Source: Nephromyces sp. MM_2019
Lineage: Eukaryota > Apicomplexa > Aconoidasida > Nephromycida
Direction: 5' to 3'
Length of the DNA stretch: 64,000 bases
Assembly (NCBI GenBank): GCA_015657535.1
Contig: JADHZB010000592.1
Location: 1 to 64,000 of the forward strand
The translations under genes and the position numbers were made by a program. Positions 12,761 through 24,792 of this stretch are shown here, one piece after another; positions within the stretch are counted from its first letter, which is position 1; each line of letters begins with the position of its first letter. The notes below the pieces were generated by a model, which searched no databases, was not told where the DNA came from, and saw nothing but the letters and a program-made list of their open reading frames with translations.

Positions 12761-13800
12761 CTTATATTGACAATCTCTAAATACTCGGAAAATACCCAAG
12801 ATAATCTCTAAAATATTTCAAAGATTTTCTAACACTAGTTTAATTTATCAAAACTTTATCCCAGCTTAAAGCCATATATACACAGCAAGTAGATTTACGA
12901 ATATCCATTCAATTTTTTTAACAATGATTATTACAGATGATTTTGTTTTCTTTTCTGATGACTTTTGTATATAAATTCTTGTCTCATGAAAAATACTCCA
13001 ATTTATTATCATTTTAGTAAATTTAAATCACAAAATTTAAAAATGAAAATTACTAATTCTTCGAGCATAATTCTTGTATATCTAGCTTCTTTGAACATTA
13101 TTTAATGTTTTAGTAACTACCCGCGAATCAAATACGTATAATTTTACGTCATAATGTTTAAATCGATTCCAAATTAGTTCATGATAATTTATTCTATCTG
13201 CACTAGCTTGCTTGATTGCAATGTGTTAAACTTGGCATAAACTTAAAAATGCTTACTTATTATTATGTCTATATATATAATGATCTCCCACTCTATTAAG
13301 TAGATTGAATTTTTGCATATCCCATCACTTGACACGTATAAATTATGTAAAATTGTTTATGTATATTTAAAAGATAAAAAGAGTAAGTTAAGTATACTAA
13401 TTTTCAAAGCTTCGATGATTCTTTTAATATCAATGACATATATGTAATGCTTTTAGAATTTTTTTAAATTGAGTGAGAAAAATGTTCTATTTTCTCCTTG
13501 TGTCACAAAAAATAAATTCACACTATATTTTTAATAAATCAAAGCTCATAATGTCCTTAAATACTAAATCAAAAGATGTTTAGGGATTTTGAATGAAATT
13601 TAGTATTTGTTTTATATTGTTTGTAAAATCTATCCAATTTTAATTAGCTTTTACCTTTTAATTATCTCTATTCGCGCAAGATCCTGCATAGAATTTGGGG
13701 TAATCAGATAATACTTGTTAAACAGCTTATGTTTACAATGTTATCTAATTTTATGATGAGTATAGCGAATTTCAAACTTAAATTGACTTAAATTTATGAT
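12761..13800. other. Convergent 3' spacer
   Basis: About 1 kb between the stop of NDH2 (+) and the stop of the EF-hand gene (-). It is AT-rich and no coding signal was seen. Confidence 0.6.
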
Positions 13801-15471
13801 TTAAATAAAATATATAATTACTTCTTCACTATATAATGTAAAAGTTATGTGACCATCGATAAAATTATAAATTTTAAATTACCTATTGATGAAAAGGTCA
13901 AAATCAATTTCTTTTTGTGATGTAACGTCACAATCTATATTAAGAAATAGATCAACCTCTTCTTCTTTCAATTGATAAGCTAATCCTATCCAAAGTAGTA
14001 AAGTGTTTGATTTGGGACTAAACTCATCAAATATAGCATCATGTATTATTAGAGGATCTATATAGTTTTGATAATACCTGCTTTCAGTAAAACTTGTCTC
14101 AGTAGTGTTATGGGGATAGTTTGTTTAGTTGCGCTTCCTAAAGTTGTCAATGACTTCAAAATACTCGTTTCGATAATTTTATCATTATATATTACTTCAC
14201 CAAGTGTAAGTACATCTTCAAAGGTGAACTCTCCTCGATCTTCGAATTCTAATTAAATTCAATGATTTCAGGTTATAAATTCAATTTTATATATGCTAAT
14301 GTTTAAATTAAAAAGAAATAGTACTGTATAAGATATGAAACTCATTCATAAAAAAAAGTAAAATCTTTTAACATAATAATAGAATCTCGGATTATTAAAA
14401 TTTATATCTATTTACAAATTGAAAAAGTCTTTATTATTTCGAGGTGATGTTCTATATTCTACACTATTGTTAGCAATTTGTGTAGTTCGAGACTGTTTGA
14501 TGATTGGTTTTTACTTAATTTGCTAATGATCAATAAGAAACAAATCTAAACAAATGTTAAAATAAGAAATCAGATTGAATTTTACTGATGTCATCAATAC
14601 AGAAAATATACCTCGATACAAGGCCATTCTATCTTTATTGGTGAGCCTTATTCCAAGTGACTTAATTAAATATTCCATTTGCCATTGATTGAGTGTCCCT
14701 TTTGCATTCGTATCCACAGCATCGAAAGCGAATTTCAACTCAGCACGCTGAGAACAATTATTTTTTATTTTTTCTCCAAATTAAATATATAAATAGTAGT
14801 TTTTTTAACAAAGGCAGTGATAAATTGACAAGGAATTTATAAAATAATCCAATCTAAGAAATTTCTTAAGCCATAAATAATCTGGATACAGACATATCAT
14901 TTGAGTTAAAATATACTTTACTTCCTTATATTGGTTATTTATCTAATTATGAGGATTTTCAAGGAATATATCTCATATTAAAATAAATCCTATTTGTACC
15001 AAGAGATAAATTTTATATAATTAAGGGGCCTCAATCTTTGTCACTAACCCTTTGTTTAGATAGAAATGAAGTGTGTAATTCACCTAAAAGGAAATTTTTT
15101 AATAAAATTGCGAGTTTCAATATAACAAAGATCTCTACTATACAATGAGTCGATGAGTCGGCTATGCAGAAAATCATAAGCGTGTCCCTATATTCAATTT
15201 TATCGTAGTTGCGTAATAACTTTTGACACAAATTAAGACAAATCTATAAATAAAAATTACTATATGGGATATTTAAATCGCATATTATTCTCAAAATTAT
15301 AACTATTGAGTAGGATCCTATTCCAATTATGTTCCATTTCTAAGTTTATGAATAATATACAAAACTTAAAAATCTAGTGAAGGTTTCTCTCCTTAGTGTG
15401 GTATAGGAACATATTTTGTGTTTTGTTTATGGTGTGATTAGCTTACCTAAGGCTTTGTTTTTGAAAACCAT
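13801..15471 (-). CDS. Calmodulin/centrin-like protein with degenerate EF-hands, 6 exons
   Basis: The spliced model is 189 aa, with exons 15471-15447, 15083-15049, 14747-14612, 14248-14078, 14057-13883 and 13828-13801. Phase is kept at every junction. The start MVFKNKAL is an ATG followed by a clean GTAAGC donor. The core RAELKFAFDAVDTNAKGTL (residues about 21-39) and FEDRGEFTFEDVL read as EF-hand pairs. The loops are poor: the first has Gln at position 12, and later ones lack the usual Asp/Glu ladder, so calcium binding is doubtful at most sites. The last segment, LFLNIDCDVTSQKEIDFDLF, resembles an insertion-bearing fourth loop. The protein may be a centrin-, calmodulin- or myosin-light-chain-like subunit, but I cannot choose. 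The intron between exons 4 and 5 (14077-14058) is only 20 nt. The last exon (9 codons) is the least certain. Confidence 0.7.
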
Positions 15472-16359
15472 TTTTCTCAAGCACTAAAAATAAAAAATGT
15501 CCTAATTAGTTTCAATAAAAAGTCATAAATGAGCTCGGATTTTAAAGACCAGGTTCAAGTTGAGGACAAAAAATCTTAAACACTGTATTTAAGTCTTTGT
15601 AAATAAAATGGAAAATGTTCAAAGTTTTTTCTATAGGGCCAAATTATTATTGTTGGGCACTCAAGTTTAACGAACAACGATATAGTGATTAAACTGAATT
15701 ACATTCGAATATTTATCATAACAGACAAGAGAATTAGTCAAAATTTGGCTTCAAAAAGGCCTGGTGATGGCCATGTCAAAATATTTTGTCTTGTTTCAAA
15801 TACATTTAATATATATCTTAATAATCTAAAGCAAACCTTGTGTTTTGATATGCTGGGGGGTTTTCTAGATATAACCAACCACAAGAGAGACTAATTCTCT
15901 ATCATTTTTGGGGTACAGCATAATTTCACAAACTATTATGAAAGCCTAAGGTTAATATTGTTTGAAGGAAAGATTAAGTTATCTTAAAATAAAATTCTCG
16001 AAGTGTTCAAATTTATTTATTTCAAGTATTAGAAAACTGGATAAGGTTAAAATTTTTAAAGATTTTGTATCTTGTACTATTGGCCTGGTGTTTACAATTT
16101 GAATATTGCTTGAGGTCTAAAACCTCCCAAGAATGATAGATTTTGATTCCCTTTTAGGCCTCAGAATTCATCTCCTATCCACTCGAACCGCTTGTCAAAA
16201 TTCTTGCAAAATTTTGAAACCGTATTAGGGGGCAGTTCCAAGCATCTATGAGGAAGCGACTTTTGTCTGTTTAGGAAATTTATAGTGTTTTTATTAAAAC
16301 TGCATCTTTCAAATTAAATATTTTTATTAAAACTATTCAGTATATCTGATAATTAAAAC
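15472..16359. other. Spacer without recognised gene
   Basis: The open frame at 15685-15894 (+) has no recognisable features and I treat it as chance. Nothing else was seen. Confidence 0.5.
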
Positions 16360-18705
16360 TCATTTTAATAAAAGTGTTATACAGAGCAGTTTAGCAAAAT
16401 CTAACCCTTGTAAGACAGGCGGAGAATTGGGTAAAGATTGAGCCTCTGAATGGTATATTGATTGTTTTATAAGGTTTGATAAAGGGTATTTAAAAGGTGT
16501 AATGAGACGATTCTAATATTAAAAAAAAAAATTAAAACACAAAGGTTTAAGAAAGATTTTGAAAAATGGGTAAAACATTACCTTCTGGTAGTCTATTAAT
16601 ATAGATTCAATAAATGAATAACCTGAAGAAGAGTATGGGCAAGGCTTCTTTTGCCTATTATAGTCACCGTGTCCCGTGCCACCACATTTAAAACAACGGA
16701 TCCCTGATAAATGGGGATAAAGAAGACTAATTGACTTCTGTTGTGCTTAAAGTGAATAAATAATTTCTATAATATTTTTTAAAAAAATCTGGATTACAGC
16801 TTCTAAAGTACTTTTGAAACAGAATTAAATCAACTGAATATCATTATATATTGCATAAAATATTTGTGATTTGTAAATTGTGTTTGGTATATTCTGATAT
16901 ACAACTTGAACTAACATTGACATCCAATTCTTGAGTTTGTTGGTCTTTGGCAACTTTTGAATCCACAAAAAAAACAAATCCTTTTCCCTCTATTCCAACA
17001 ATCTATTAGAAACTTGTTGTATTTCAATTTTTGATTGCTGATTACTTATAGAATAATTTGTAAAGTGTTATTTATTCATTATGTATGTAAATAGTTGTGA
17101 TAACTGAAATTAATTATGAATTGGGTACAGTTATTAGTCTAATCATTCGATTAAAAACTAGCTAATAATATTGAAAAATCATCTATATAATGTACCTTTA
17201 TCAGAAATGGAAGTAACAAACTCAGTAAGTTGCTTAACACTCTCTTCGAAATACATTAGGTTGAGATTCTCAGATAGCTCGATTGTTGAGACCGACTTAG
17301 GAAAGGCAAGTCTCCGGATTAAAGGACACCAGCTGTCCTTGCTGCTTAGTTGTAGCTTGTATAAACTATCAAGAATTGAAGTTTCCAAATTATTCTCTGA
17401 TATGAGTGATGCGGATGAGATATTTTTATTATCTTCCAAATACAAATTTTTTAAGGGTTGGATTGGATTTTCTAAAGAGTTTAAAGGCAAACGGGTGTTG
17501 ACATTTGATAATAAGTTTCTCATATCAAGCAAATTTTCCAGCATCTGGGAGCCACATATGATAGCTTGTTTAATCTCGTTATTTTCCAGAGAGTCAGGAG
17601 ATAATATAAGAGTGGCAGAGGAAAAATTTGTAAATGGTGATTCTGTGCTTTTGAAATCATCAGTTCCATGTATATCTAAAATAAATTCACTAGGGTTTAT
17701 GGGCTCAAGAGTTTTAAGTTTATTGAGGTCATAGTCTGTGTTTTGTGCTGAAGCTGATTCATGTTTCTGTTCACGGACGTTTTGGAAAAAATTATTGTAA
17801 TTGTTTTTTCTGAAAGTTTCTGAAACAGGAAAAACCAAATTGTCATCTAAAAAGTTTGGGTGATCGTGCCTAGAAAATTTTATATTTTTCTCTATAGGTG
17901 TTAATTGGAGGGAGTTCACTTTTCTTCTTGATGCAGATAGTTGAGAGCTACTGAGAGTGTAACTTTCAATATTTTGGGTTCTTGGATGCAAATTATTATA
18001 ATTACTAATGGATTCGTTTATATTGTGACTCTCTATTGTGTTTTTATAAGGTACCTCATTTGGTTTTGTAAAATTGTTTTTTACCTGGTAGTCCAGTGGA
18101 ATGAGGCTATAATTGTGTTCTCTGTTTGTATTAAAAGGATTTGATGAGGCTCTACTTATTTCGTATAATTTTTTATCTTCAGATTTAAGAATATAGGGTG
18201 AATTATGTTTCCCTTCATTTTGAGAAGGGGATTTGTTTCTAGATCGTGGGTCAATAATGAACTCGAAGGCATTATTCTGAGCTACTTGTTGGCCATAAAG
18301 ATTCATTGGCTTAAATACATCACTGGAGTGTGAGTCTAAAGGTGTTCTATAATTGCATTGCCGTTTTGAATGGTATTCAAAAGCATTTGGTGGTTCATTG
18401 TAAGCCTTGTTATACCTGTGAGAGGGTCTAGGGTTGTCATTCTGGTTATTGAGAAGATTTTTATAATTTATAATTCTTTTATTCGATGATTGATTACAAT
18501 GAAATGAATGACGAGTTGGGTACTGAGAGCTATCTATATTGGATCTATCGGAGGTGTTGTGTTGTAAGTATGACTTGAGAGAATTCTTTGCATGATTGTC
18601 ATTATAAAAAGATGATCTAAATTTGCTTGAATCATATCCTAATATATCAGGATTAAAAGTATTCGATTTATGCTTCCTATTGTGATCTTTGTAGTCCTCT
18701 TTCAT
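16360..18705 (-). CDS. Asn/Ser-rich protein with C-terminal zinc knuckle-like domain, 4 exons
   Basis: Exon 1 (18705-17196) encodes about 503 residues rich in Asn, Ser, His and Tyr with little predicted order, starting MKEDYKDHNRKHKS. In-phase splicing joins it to 17002-16916, 16703-16582 and 16512-16360, giving 623 aa. The joined C-terminus holds CFFCGFKSC followed about 20 residues later by CFKCGGTGHGDYN and a further Cys, a C-x2-C-G-x2-G-H arrangement like a zinc knuckle. This suggests nucleic acid, probably RNA, binding (inference). If exon 1 is left unspliced it stops after GTLYR and the zinc region is lost. The matching phases and the Cys pattern favour the spliced form. I do not recognise the family. 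Exon 4 ends in LLCITLLLK and is moderately certain. Confidence 0.65.
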
Positions 18706-19385
18706 GTTTGAGGTTTAGTTAATTTAGATTGAGCTCGACTCTCTAAAAGTTATAATTTTAGTATTACTTTTCCCATGAGATGTAACTTCAATGTTATTTT
18801 GAATTTATCATCTGGTGGAAACTACTTGATTATTTTAATATTATGAAAGACATCAATCACTTATCTGCAATGTTTGTTAAAATTAATGAATGTTGGTTCT
18901 ACCTGTATTCTCTGTGCTAACTTAGTCTCGTTTCTATCTAAATAAAAAATCCTTCATAACATGCAATAGTAGACTTGGTAAGTCGTCACAGAGTTGCAAT
19001 GCTAATTAATCTTTAAAGAAGTTAGTAATGTCAATTTTATTCAAATTATTGATCTGAATTTTTAATTTTCAAAGGTTTTTGTGACATTTATTTAGATTTA
19101 ATATTGTAAAGTGAACACTTGACCCAATTAACTTTTATCACAAACGTAAAAAGTTATATTATCATTGAAGAATTCTATAATTTTTATTAGTTCAAATAGT
19201 AGAGGCCTAAATAGAGTTAAAATTCGAGTTAAAATACTCTCAAAGTTTTTGATTAGTTCTATGTATTCTAAAAAAATCCTAAATTCATAAGACAAGGACT
19301 GTAAAATTCTTTTGAAAAAATATATATTTTAGAAAAAAGCTTTCGATTCTTTGATAGTAATTTTAGAGTAGAGAAGATTGAAGGA
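18706..19385. other. Spacer upstream of zinc-finger gene
   Basis: About 680 bp between two co-oriented minus-strand genes. It is AT-rich and no coding signal was seen. Confidence 0.55.
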
Positions 19386-20918
19386 TTAGTATAAATGGGG
19401 TAGTTGATACAATTGTATATTTCCTTTCTTATTTCCAATTGCGAAGTATCCGAATTGGTTGCTAAAACACATGCTTGTGACTTGTTGTGTACTTGTCTTG
19501 TTTAGAATAGGCCAATTAGAGAAAACTGTCATAGAAGGTATATGAATTAATTTTAAGGCTTCATTTTTTGCTGAAGAGGAATAGGCTAGAATCTCATTTG
19601 ATGGATGAAACTCAATGGAAGAAATAGGAGTTGTAAGATTTGAAAATATTTTTACTGGTTGATTGTTGATGTTTGAAAGCTCCGAAAATTCATGGAGATT
19701 TAGGAATCCTGATTGCGACCCTGTTGCAAGGTAGTGTGGGCTTGAGCCATTAGATGTAGCTAAGCATGATATTTGAAGAGAGGAATTATCTTTATGGCGG
19801 TGTATACATTTTCCAGATGATATATCCCATTCATAAACATATGCATCCCTATCTGATGTAAAAAGGTGATCTTTTGTAGGATGGAAGCATATACCAGTTG
19901 TTTCAGCATTCATTGTAAGTGTACGTACAAGACGTTTGGAGCTAGCATCACATAAAAGAACATTTCCTTGGTGGGAAGGAGATAAGGCAAAAAGAGATGA
20001 TGATCTAAGCGTAGAACCAACGCCAGTGTTAGGCCCAAAAGTTAGATGATTGTAAGAATCATCCTTAGATCTGCCAGCGATACCAGGTATGATTAAAGAT
20101 TGTCCTGTCGTAATATTATAATCAATTAATGCTTTTCGATTAGAAATTATGATAATATTAGTGTGGTTTAATCCAAACTTTGCTTCCATGATCGGGAAGG
20201 TGTTAATCTTGATTGATTCCACTTGATGGCTTTTCGTCCCATCAAACTTGTAAATCTGAAGTTTCTTGTCGGTAGAAGTTGAAAAGAATAGAGAAGAATC
20301 CTTATGAAATTCCAGGCATTTAACTGAACCATTATGATAAGTCAAGTCTTGGATAGTACTGAGTTTCTTGATCTTAATTTTGCCACTGTTAATATGAGTC
20401 CTTTGCTTCTGGCTCCTATTTTGCTCGAGAGATTCAGTTGTTGATAAAAATTTGTTCTGCCCTGTATTTTGATTAAATATAGCCTCATCATTATCACTAT
20501 CGTCATCGCTAATTAAAAGTTTTTGCAATGAAAGCTGCTTCTTATCTAAAGAAGAAAGAGCCAGCTTCCGCTTCCGTGCTTTTTGCACCCATAATGGCTC
20601 AGAAGCTTCAAAATTTTGTAGACCTGAATATGTTTTATAAACAGAAAGGTTGTCGTTAAGCTTGTTTTTTAAGCAGAGCTTCCTCAGTCGCAATTGTAGT
20701 TCGGTAGCAGAAACAACTTCTTCGTCTTCGTTGTAGATTAACTTTCTAAGCTTGGGATGCTTCTTGAGATTAATAAGCATGCGTTCATCATCACTGTCCT
20801 CCCAGGCGTTCTCTTTAGGTTTATTGAAGACTATCTGTCCATTGATGTGATCAGACGCAGAGGTTTTGTCAGAGCCAAAAACTAATTTCTCGAGATCAAA
20901 AAGAATGTCAGTACTCAT
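19386..20918 (-). CDS. UTP18: U3 snoRNP/SSU-processome WD40 protein UTP18
   Basis: Single-exon 510-aa protein. UTP18 is a subunit of the nucleolar small-subunit processome (UTP-B complex) that processes pre-18S rRNA. The N-terminal half holds the family-typical acidic and basic stretches: AWEDSDDERM (about 39-48), then an ASEPLWVQKARKRK segment that precedes the propeller in UTP18 proteins. From about residue 190 there are WD40 blades, including HNGSVKCLEFHKDSSLFFST, FALSPSHQGNVLLCD, GICFHPTKDHLFTSDRDAYV with YEWD, and SSIEFHPSNEILAYSS. Length matches the family (about 500-600 aa). The stop is TAA. The start is an ATG directly before TDILFDLEKLVFG. No intron is needed, unlike most neighbours. 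Confidence 0.93.
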   Translation of the reverse strand: MSTDILFDLEKLVFGSDKTSASDHINGQIVFNKPKENAWEDSDDERMLINLKKHPKLRKLIYNEDEEVVSATELQLRLRKLCLKNKLNDNLSVYKTYSGLQNFEASEPLWVQKARKRKLALSSLDKKQLSLQKLLISDDDSDNDEAIFNQNTGQNKFLSTTESLEQNRSQKQRTHINSGKIKIKKLSTIQDLTYHNGSVKCLEFHKDSSLFFSTSTDKKLQIYKFDGTKSHQVESIKINTFPIMEAKFGLNHTNIIIISNRKALIDYNITTGQSLIIPGIAGRSKDDSYNHLTFGPNTGVGSTLRSSSLFALSPSHQGNVLLCDASSKRLVRTLTMNAETTGICFHPTKDHLFTSDRDAYVYEWDISSGKCIHRHKDNSSLQISCLATSNGSSPHYLATGSQSGFLNLHEFSELSNINNQPVKIFSNLTTPISSIEFHPSNEILAYSSSAKNEALKLIHIPSMTVFSNWPILNKTSTQQVTSMCFSNQFGYFAIGNKKGNIQLYQLPHLY

Positions 20919-21968
20919 ATTGCATTAATTTGGTTACTCAATTAAATAATGCTCTAAGAGTGATTGTATGAGATTATTCAGTCAATTGGATTAAATTCTT
21001 TGTCAATTGAAAAGTTCTGATCTATATGAAAACGTTATAATTTAAGGCTTTGATCAAGGTATAGGTATCAGAATTTGCTAACCTCTATTTTATGACTCAT
21101 ATTAAACTAGTTAAATCTTATCTAATAAGATTTAGAATTTAAAACTGGGGTGTAATTTATCTTATTCAATAGGCTCAAGATACACAGGGTTTGAACACTT
21201 GAAAAAAGTATGCTTAAACACATGATCTAGTGGTTCAAAAAAGGGTTTGATGCTAGTTTAGTTACTAGAAAGAAAGTATGTGCTTGATCATTGAGGAGTG
21301 ATAGCAATTTGTTGTGAGATTGCATACATATGTGATGCTATGGAAAAGGATTGTTATATAATAAACAGGAAAGTGCTTAAAAAAAAGTTAAATAGGTATA
21401 AAAAAAGGAGCGAAAGTTCAAAAGCATGATTAAATAAATGAATCTTTACTAATCTTTTAACTAGACAAAATCTAAGCAAATAACTTGCCTAATTAAGTTT
21501 GCTATACCATTGCGTTATCTGGATTCTAAATCTAAGGAAGTTGTAAGATTTTTTATGTGCTTCAAATGTGTTTTAACTAATCTGTTTATTTCTACATATT
21601 CTGTTGTTTTTAAGAGATGTCAAGGATATGTGGTGGGAATCTTTTAAATTCATCGATTCTTTCATAAATTTTAAGTGATTGACTAACAAATAAATTGTTT
21701 TCACTAGATTAGTTTTAGAGTTAGGTAATATCTTAAGGTCAGATAAAAAATAAAAAAGTGTTTTTAAGCCTAATCCTATAGTGAATTAATTTTCCTTTTA
21801 TAGTGATAAGAATTTATGTCAAATATTTTTAGAATTTTATTGGCATTTTGATTAAAAATTGGGTGCAGTTAAAGTTCTTCCTTTTAACATAGTATGATAC
21901 AAAAAGGGATTTCAAAATACTCTTGTTTTATTCCTATTAATCCTTTTATACTTTTACAAAAATTACTA
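20919..21968. other. Spacer between UTP18 and TRF4-like gene
   Basis: About 1.05 kb of AT-rich sequence lies between the 3' end of the polymerase gene and the UTP18 start (both -). Nothing further was seen. Confidence 0.55.
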
Positions 21969-24792
21969 TCAGTATCGATCAGAACTTCGATCCTGATAAT
22001 ACGATTTGGGTGTGCTATAACTTGAGGTAGTTATGTTTGGTTTTGTATCAATAAGTAAAGATATTCGCTTAAGTAATTCTTCAGAGAGTTCTTTTGCTAT
22101 TAGTTCCTTTTCGGGATATGCTATTTCGTTAACATCATCTTTACTAGGTCTTGAAACGAAATAGGGGTGTGTGTAATCATAAATGTGGCTTAAAATGCTT
22201 CTTTGAGGGCTTATTGCGGTTTGTGAGAGATAGCATAATTCCTAATAATTCAAAATAAAGAGAGTTAAAACTCACCTTTTTAGCTTTATTTAAACAAACT
22301 TTTAACAAAGTGTAGTTTAATAAACTCACAGTAAACGTCTTGCGGAAGGATTCACGGACAATGTAGCTATTATAAGCAGATTTACCAATATCGACATCAA
22401 TGTCCTATTGAAAGGTTTGATTCAAACAATAAAGCAAAATTTATGTGTCATGGATGTATTGCCAATAGACAAATAGCATCAGGTATAGTGTGCATGAGAA
22501 TTGAAGCTCATAGAAAAGGGTTGTTCGTGGTGCTATTATAAATTGTTTTGAGTGACTTTATTGGCTGTATTTGTATACATACTAAACATTTGTAAAGTTA
22601 AATTATTAGAAAACTAACTAGCGGATTTTCAACGCTGAAAACAGACTCAAATGAGGAACTGAAGCCGCTCCTCAGCGATCTAGGAAATAAATGACCTAAA
22701 CCACGTACACTAAAACACCATAAATTATATATTTAATTAAAGAATTAAAATGTGTAATTTGGGCTTAATAACTTTTCCAAATATATAAACTTAAATTACC
22801 TGCATGCAAAGTTTTCAAGGTCCCTTTGATAACCATATGTGAAGAAGAAATCAACAAACAAATGACTTAGAAGTGTGAAGTTATATTGTTGCGAATCAGA
22901 ACTGGAAGGATGAAGCTGTAAAAAATTTAAAACCTGAAATAAATATAAATAAGTTTAAGTTCAATAAATTGAAGCTGTAATTAAATAGGGCCAGTAACTA
23001 AATTTTGAGCAGCTGAGGATAAGTTTTTGAATTATTTTAATGCTCAGGCTTATAAAAATGTATATATGTTCTGGTATTGAGGATTTTTTAATGGTATCCT
23101 TTGGATTGAACAATCCATGCATTCAGAGCCCTATAATAAATATTGATTGTACCATCAAAGAAAGAAGATAAGATCCAATACCCCCAGAATAAGTTTCATT
23201 TAGGCCTCTCTAAAAACCAAATAGTAGAGACATAATAGAGCCTAAATTAGTTTTTCTAATTTATCTAAAAGAGTGATAATATATTAAAATTATTAAAGAT
23301 CTCGATTTAACATGCTATTACCAATTTTAGGTATAACTTAATTAATAATATGAGTGGCTTCATGTGATAAAATATTTCCAACTGAAATTGAATAAATATA
23401 AAAATAACAATCTACTGAGTTATAAATCGATTTTACAGGTATAAAGTTTTAAGCTTTGTGGAGAATATTTCCGATATTCAAATTTACTTTTTGGCTCAAG
23501 TAGTCAGATGTAGTAGATGAAGAGGCTTGGTTTATTGATATATCGGTCAAAATGTCTAAATAAATGGATTGAATCAGTGTAAATTGTATCTCAATTAAAA
23601 TTGGTTATGCCTTACTGGTTTCCCGGTCAATAAACTTTAGAATGGGAACTTTTGCAGTTAAAATGAGCTGAATTATAAATGTTCATATGTCTAATTTCAC
23701 TAATACTAATGTCATGTGAAAAAGCGAAAAAAGACTAGCGAAAAAAAAGGAATGTGAAGAAGAATGATTATAAAAATCTTACTTCAACACCTTTTGCAAT
23801 TCCGAGTTCGATAATAAGGTAACCCAAAAGCTTCAAGTTCATACACACATCACCAGGAACTTCTAAAGTAGAAATATTACAATTAATCATGTTTTATAGG
23901 TGTACCAAACTTTAACTTTTATAAATAATTGTTGTATTTAACATGATTCTAAAATATATGACATTGAAACATGCCTATTATGGATATATCCAAATCTCCA
24001 TCTGGTAGAGATAGGCCATTGAGACCTATGTTATTTTGTAAATTATTTTCAATAATTTAAAATCAGAAAGTAGAATCCGAATGACTAACTTGAACCGAAA
24101 GCCTTTATTGTGCAATTATTCCAAATCATTTTCGTCAAAATTTCCACTCTTTTGAAAGCCTGGGAATGTGCTATTTTAAGTCTTTTCAATCTTAAATTCA
24201 ATTGTAAAATATTTGGTGTTATTTGAAATCATATTAATCTAACCTTAAAACGGAGATGCTTTTCAAGTGGTGTCGGAGTCAACCAGTCAATCAAATCCAC
24301 ACATTCGAGATGTAGTTTTTGGTAAAAAGTTATATTTTTGGCAGAGAGTGATGGTATTATGTTTTTATGGAAATCATTAAACTGTGGGTCATCAATTTCT
24401 TTGTATTTAATATCACTTATATCTTTGGTTCTTGAGTTTAGAGATATTGTCTCATCGGATTTGTTTATTTTTGATGAGTCATCAGAATCTAGCCCTGGAA
24501 AGTCGTTTTTTATAGGTATAAATTCTTCTTCTAAGCCTTTAGTATGTCCTTTATAAGATTTTATCAAGCTTTTATTGTAAATAATGTCCTAAATATTCAT
24601 GGATGTAGATATGTTTCAGAGGTCTATCATTTTTGGAAGTTAGGACTCTCATTAAATATTGTCGTTTTCTTTCAATAAGAGGAATTGAGTGTTCAAAAAT
24701 ATTTCAAATATCTTCTACAAACCTACCCTGAGTTTTAGATTAGCTTCGGTTCGTGTAGTGATTGATTCCTTTTCAGTATTATTTAAATCCAT
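21969..24792 (-). CDS. TRF4: TRF4/TENT4-type non-canonical poly(A) RNA polymerase, 13 exons
   Basis: Nuclear nucleotidyltransferase that adds short A-tails to aberrant or structured RNAs, directing exosome trimming (the TRAMP role in yeast). Exons are 24792-24727, 24588-24252, 24170-24090, 24025-23975, 23862-23783, 23667-23616, 23555-23488, 23381-23322, 23209-23153, 22933-22800, 22709-22619, 22404-22330 and 22241-21969, giving 474 aa with phase kept at all junctions. The conserved block is LECVDLIDWLTPTPLEKHL, then AFGSSLNGLSLPDGDLDIS with catalytic Asp172 and Asp174, and the third Asp (about 227) in LTDISIN. The nucleotide-recognition loop is RGLNETYSGGIGSYLLSLM, followed by VLNFLQLHP and ENPLDIDVDIGKSAYN. 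The exon 4 donor is GC rather than GT. No RNA-binding tail domain is seen, as expected for TRF4, which needs a partner protein. Confidence 0.92.

Noticed and set aside
15031..15231. 66-aa minus-strand frame as a gene of its own
   Set aside because: Only 35 bases of it (15083-15049) are coding, as exon 2 of the EF-hand gene. The rest is intron and the frame begins at TTG.
17171..17734. 187-aa frame on the plus strand
   Set aside because: Antisense to exon 1 of the zinc-finger gene, with no recognisable domain and no independent support.
24244..24260. Frameshift in the TRF4-like gene after LEKHLRF
   Set aside because: First seen because the obvious AAG/GTTAGA donor breaks phase. Using the donor eight bases earlier (CTCC/GTTTTA) with the acceptor at 24171 restores phase and the family alignment, so the gene is intact.
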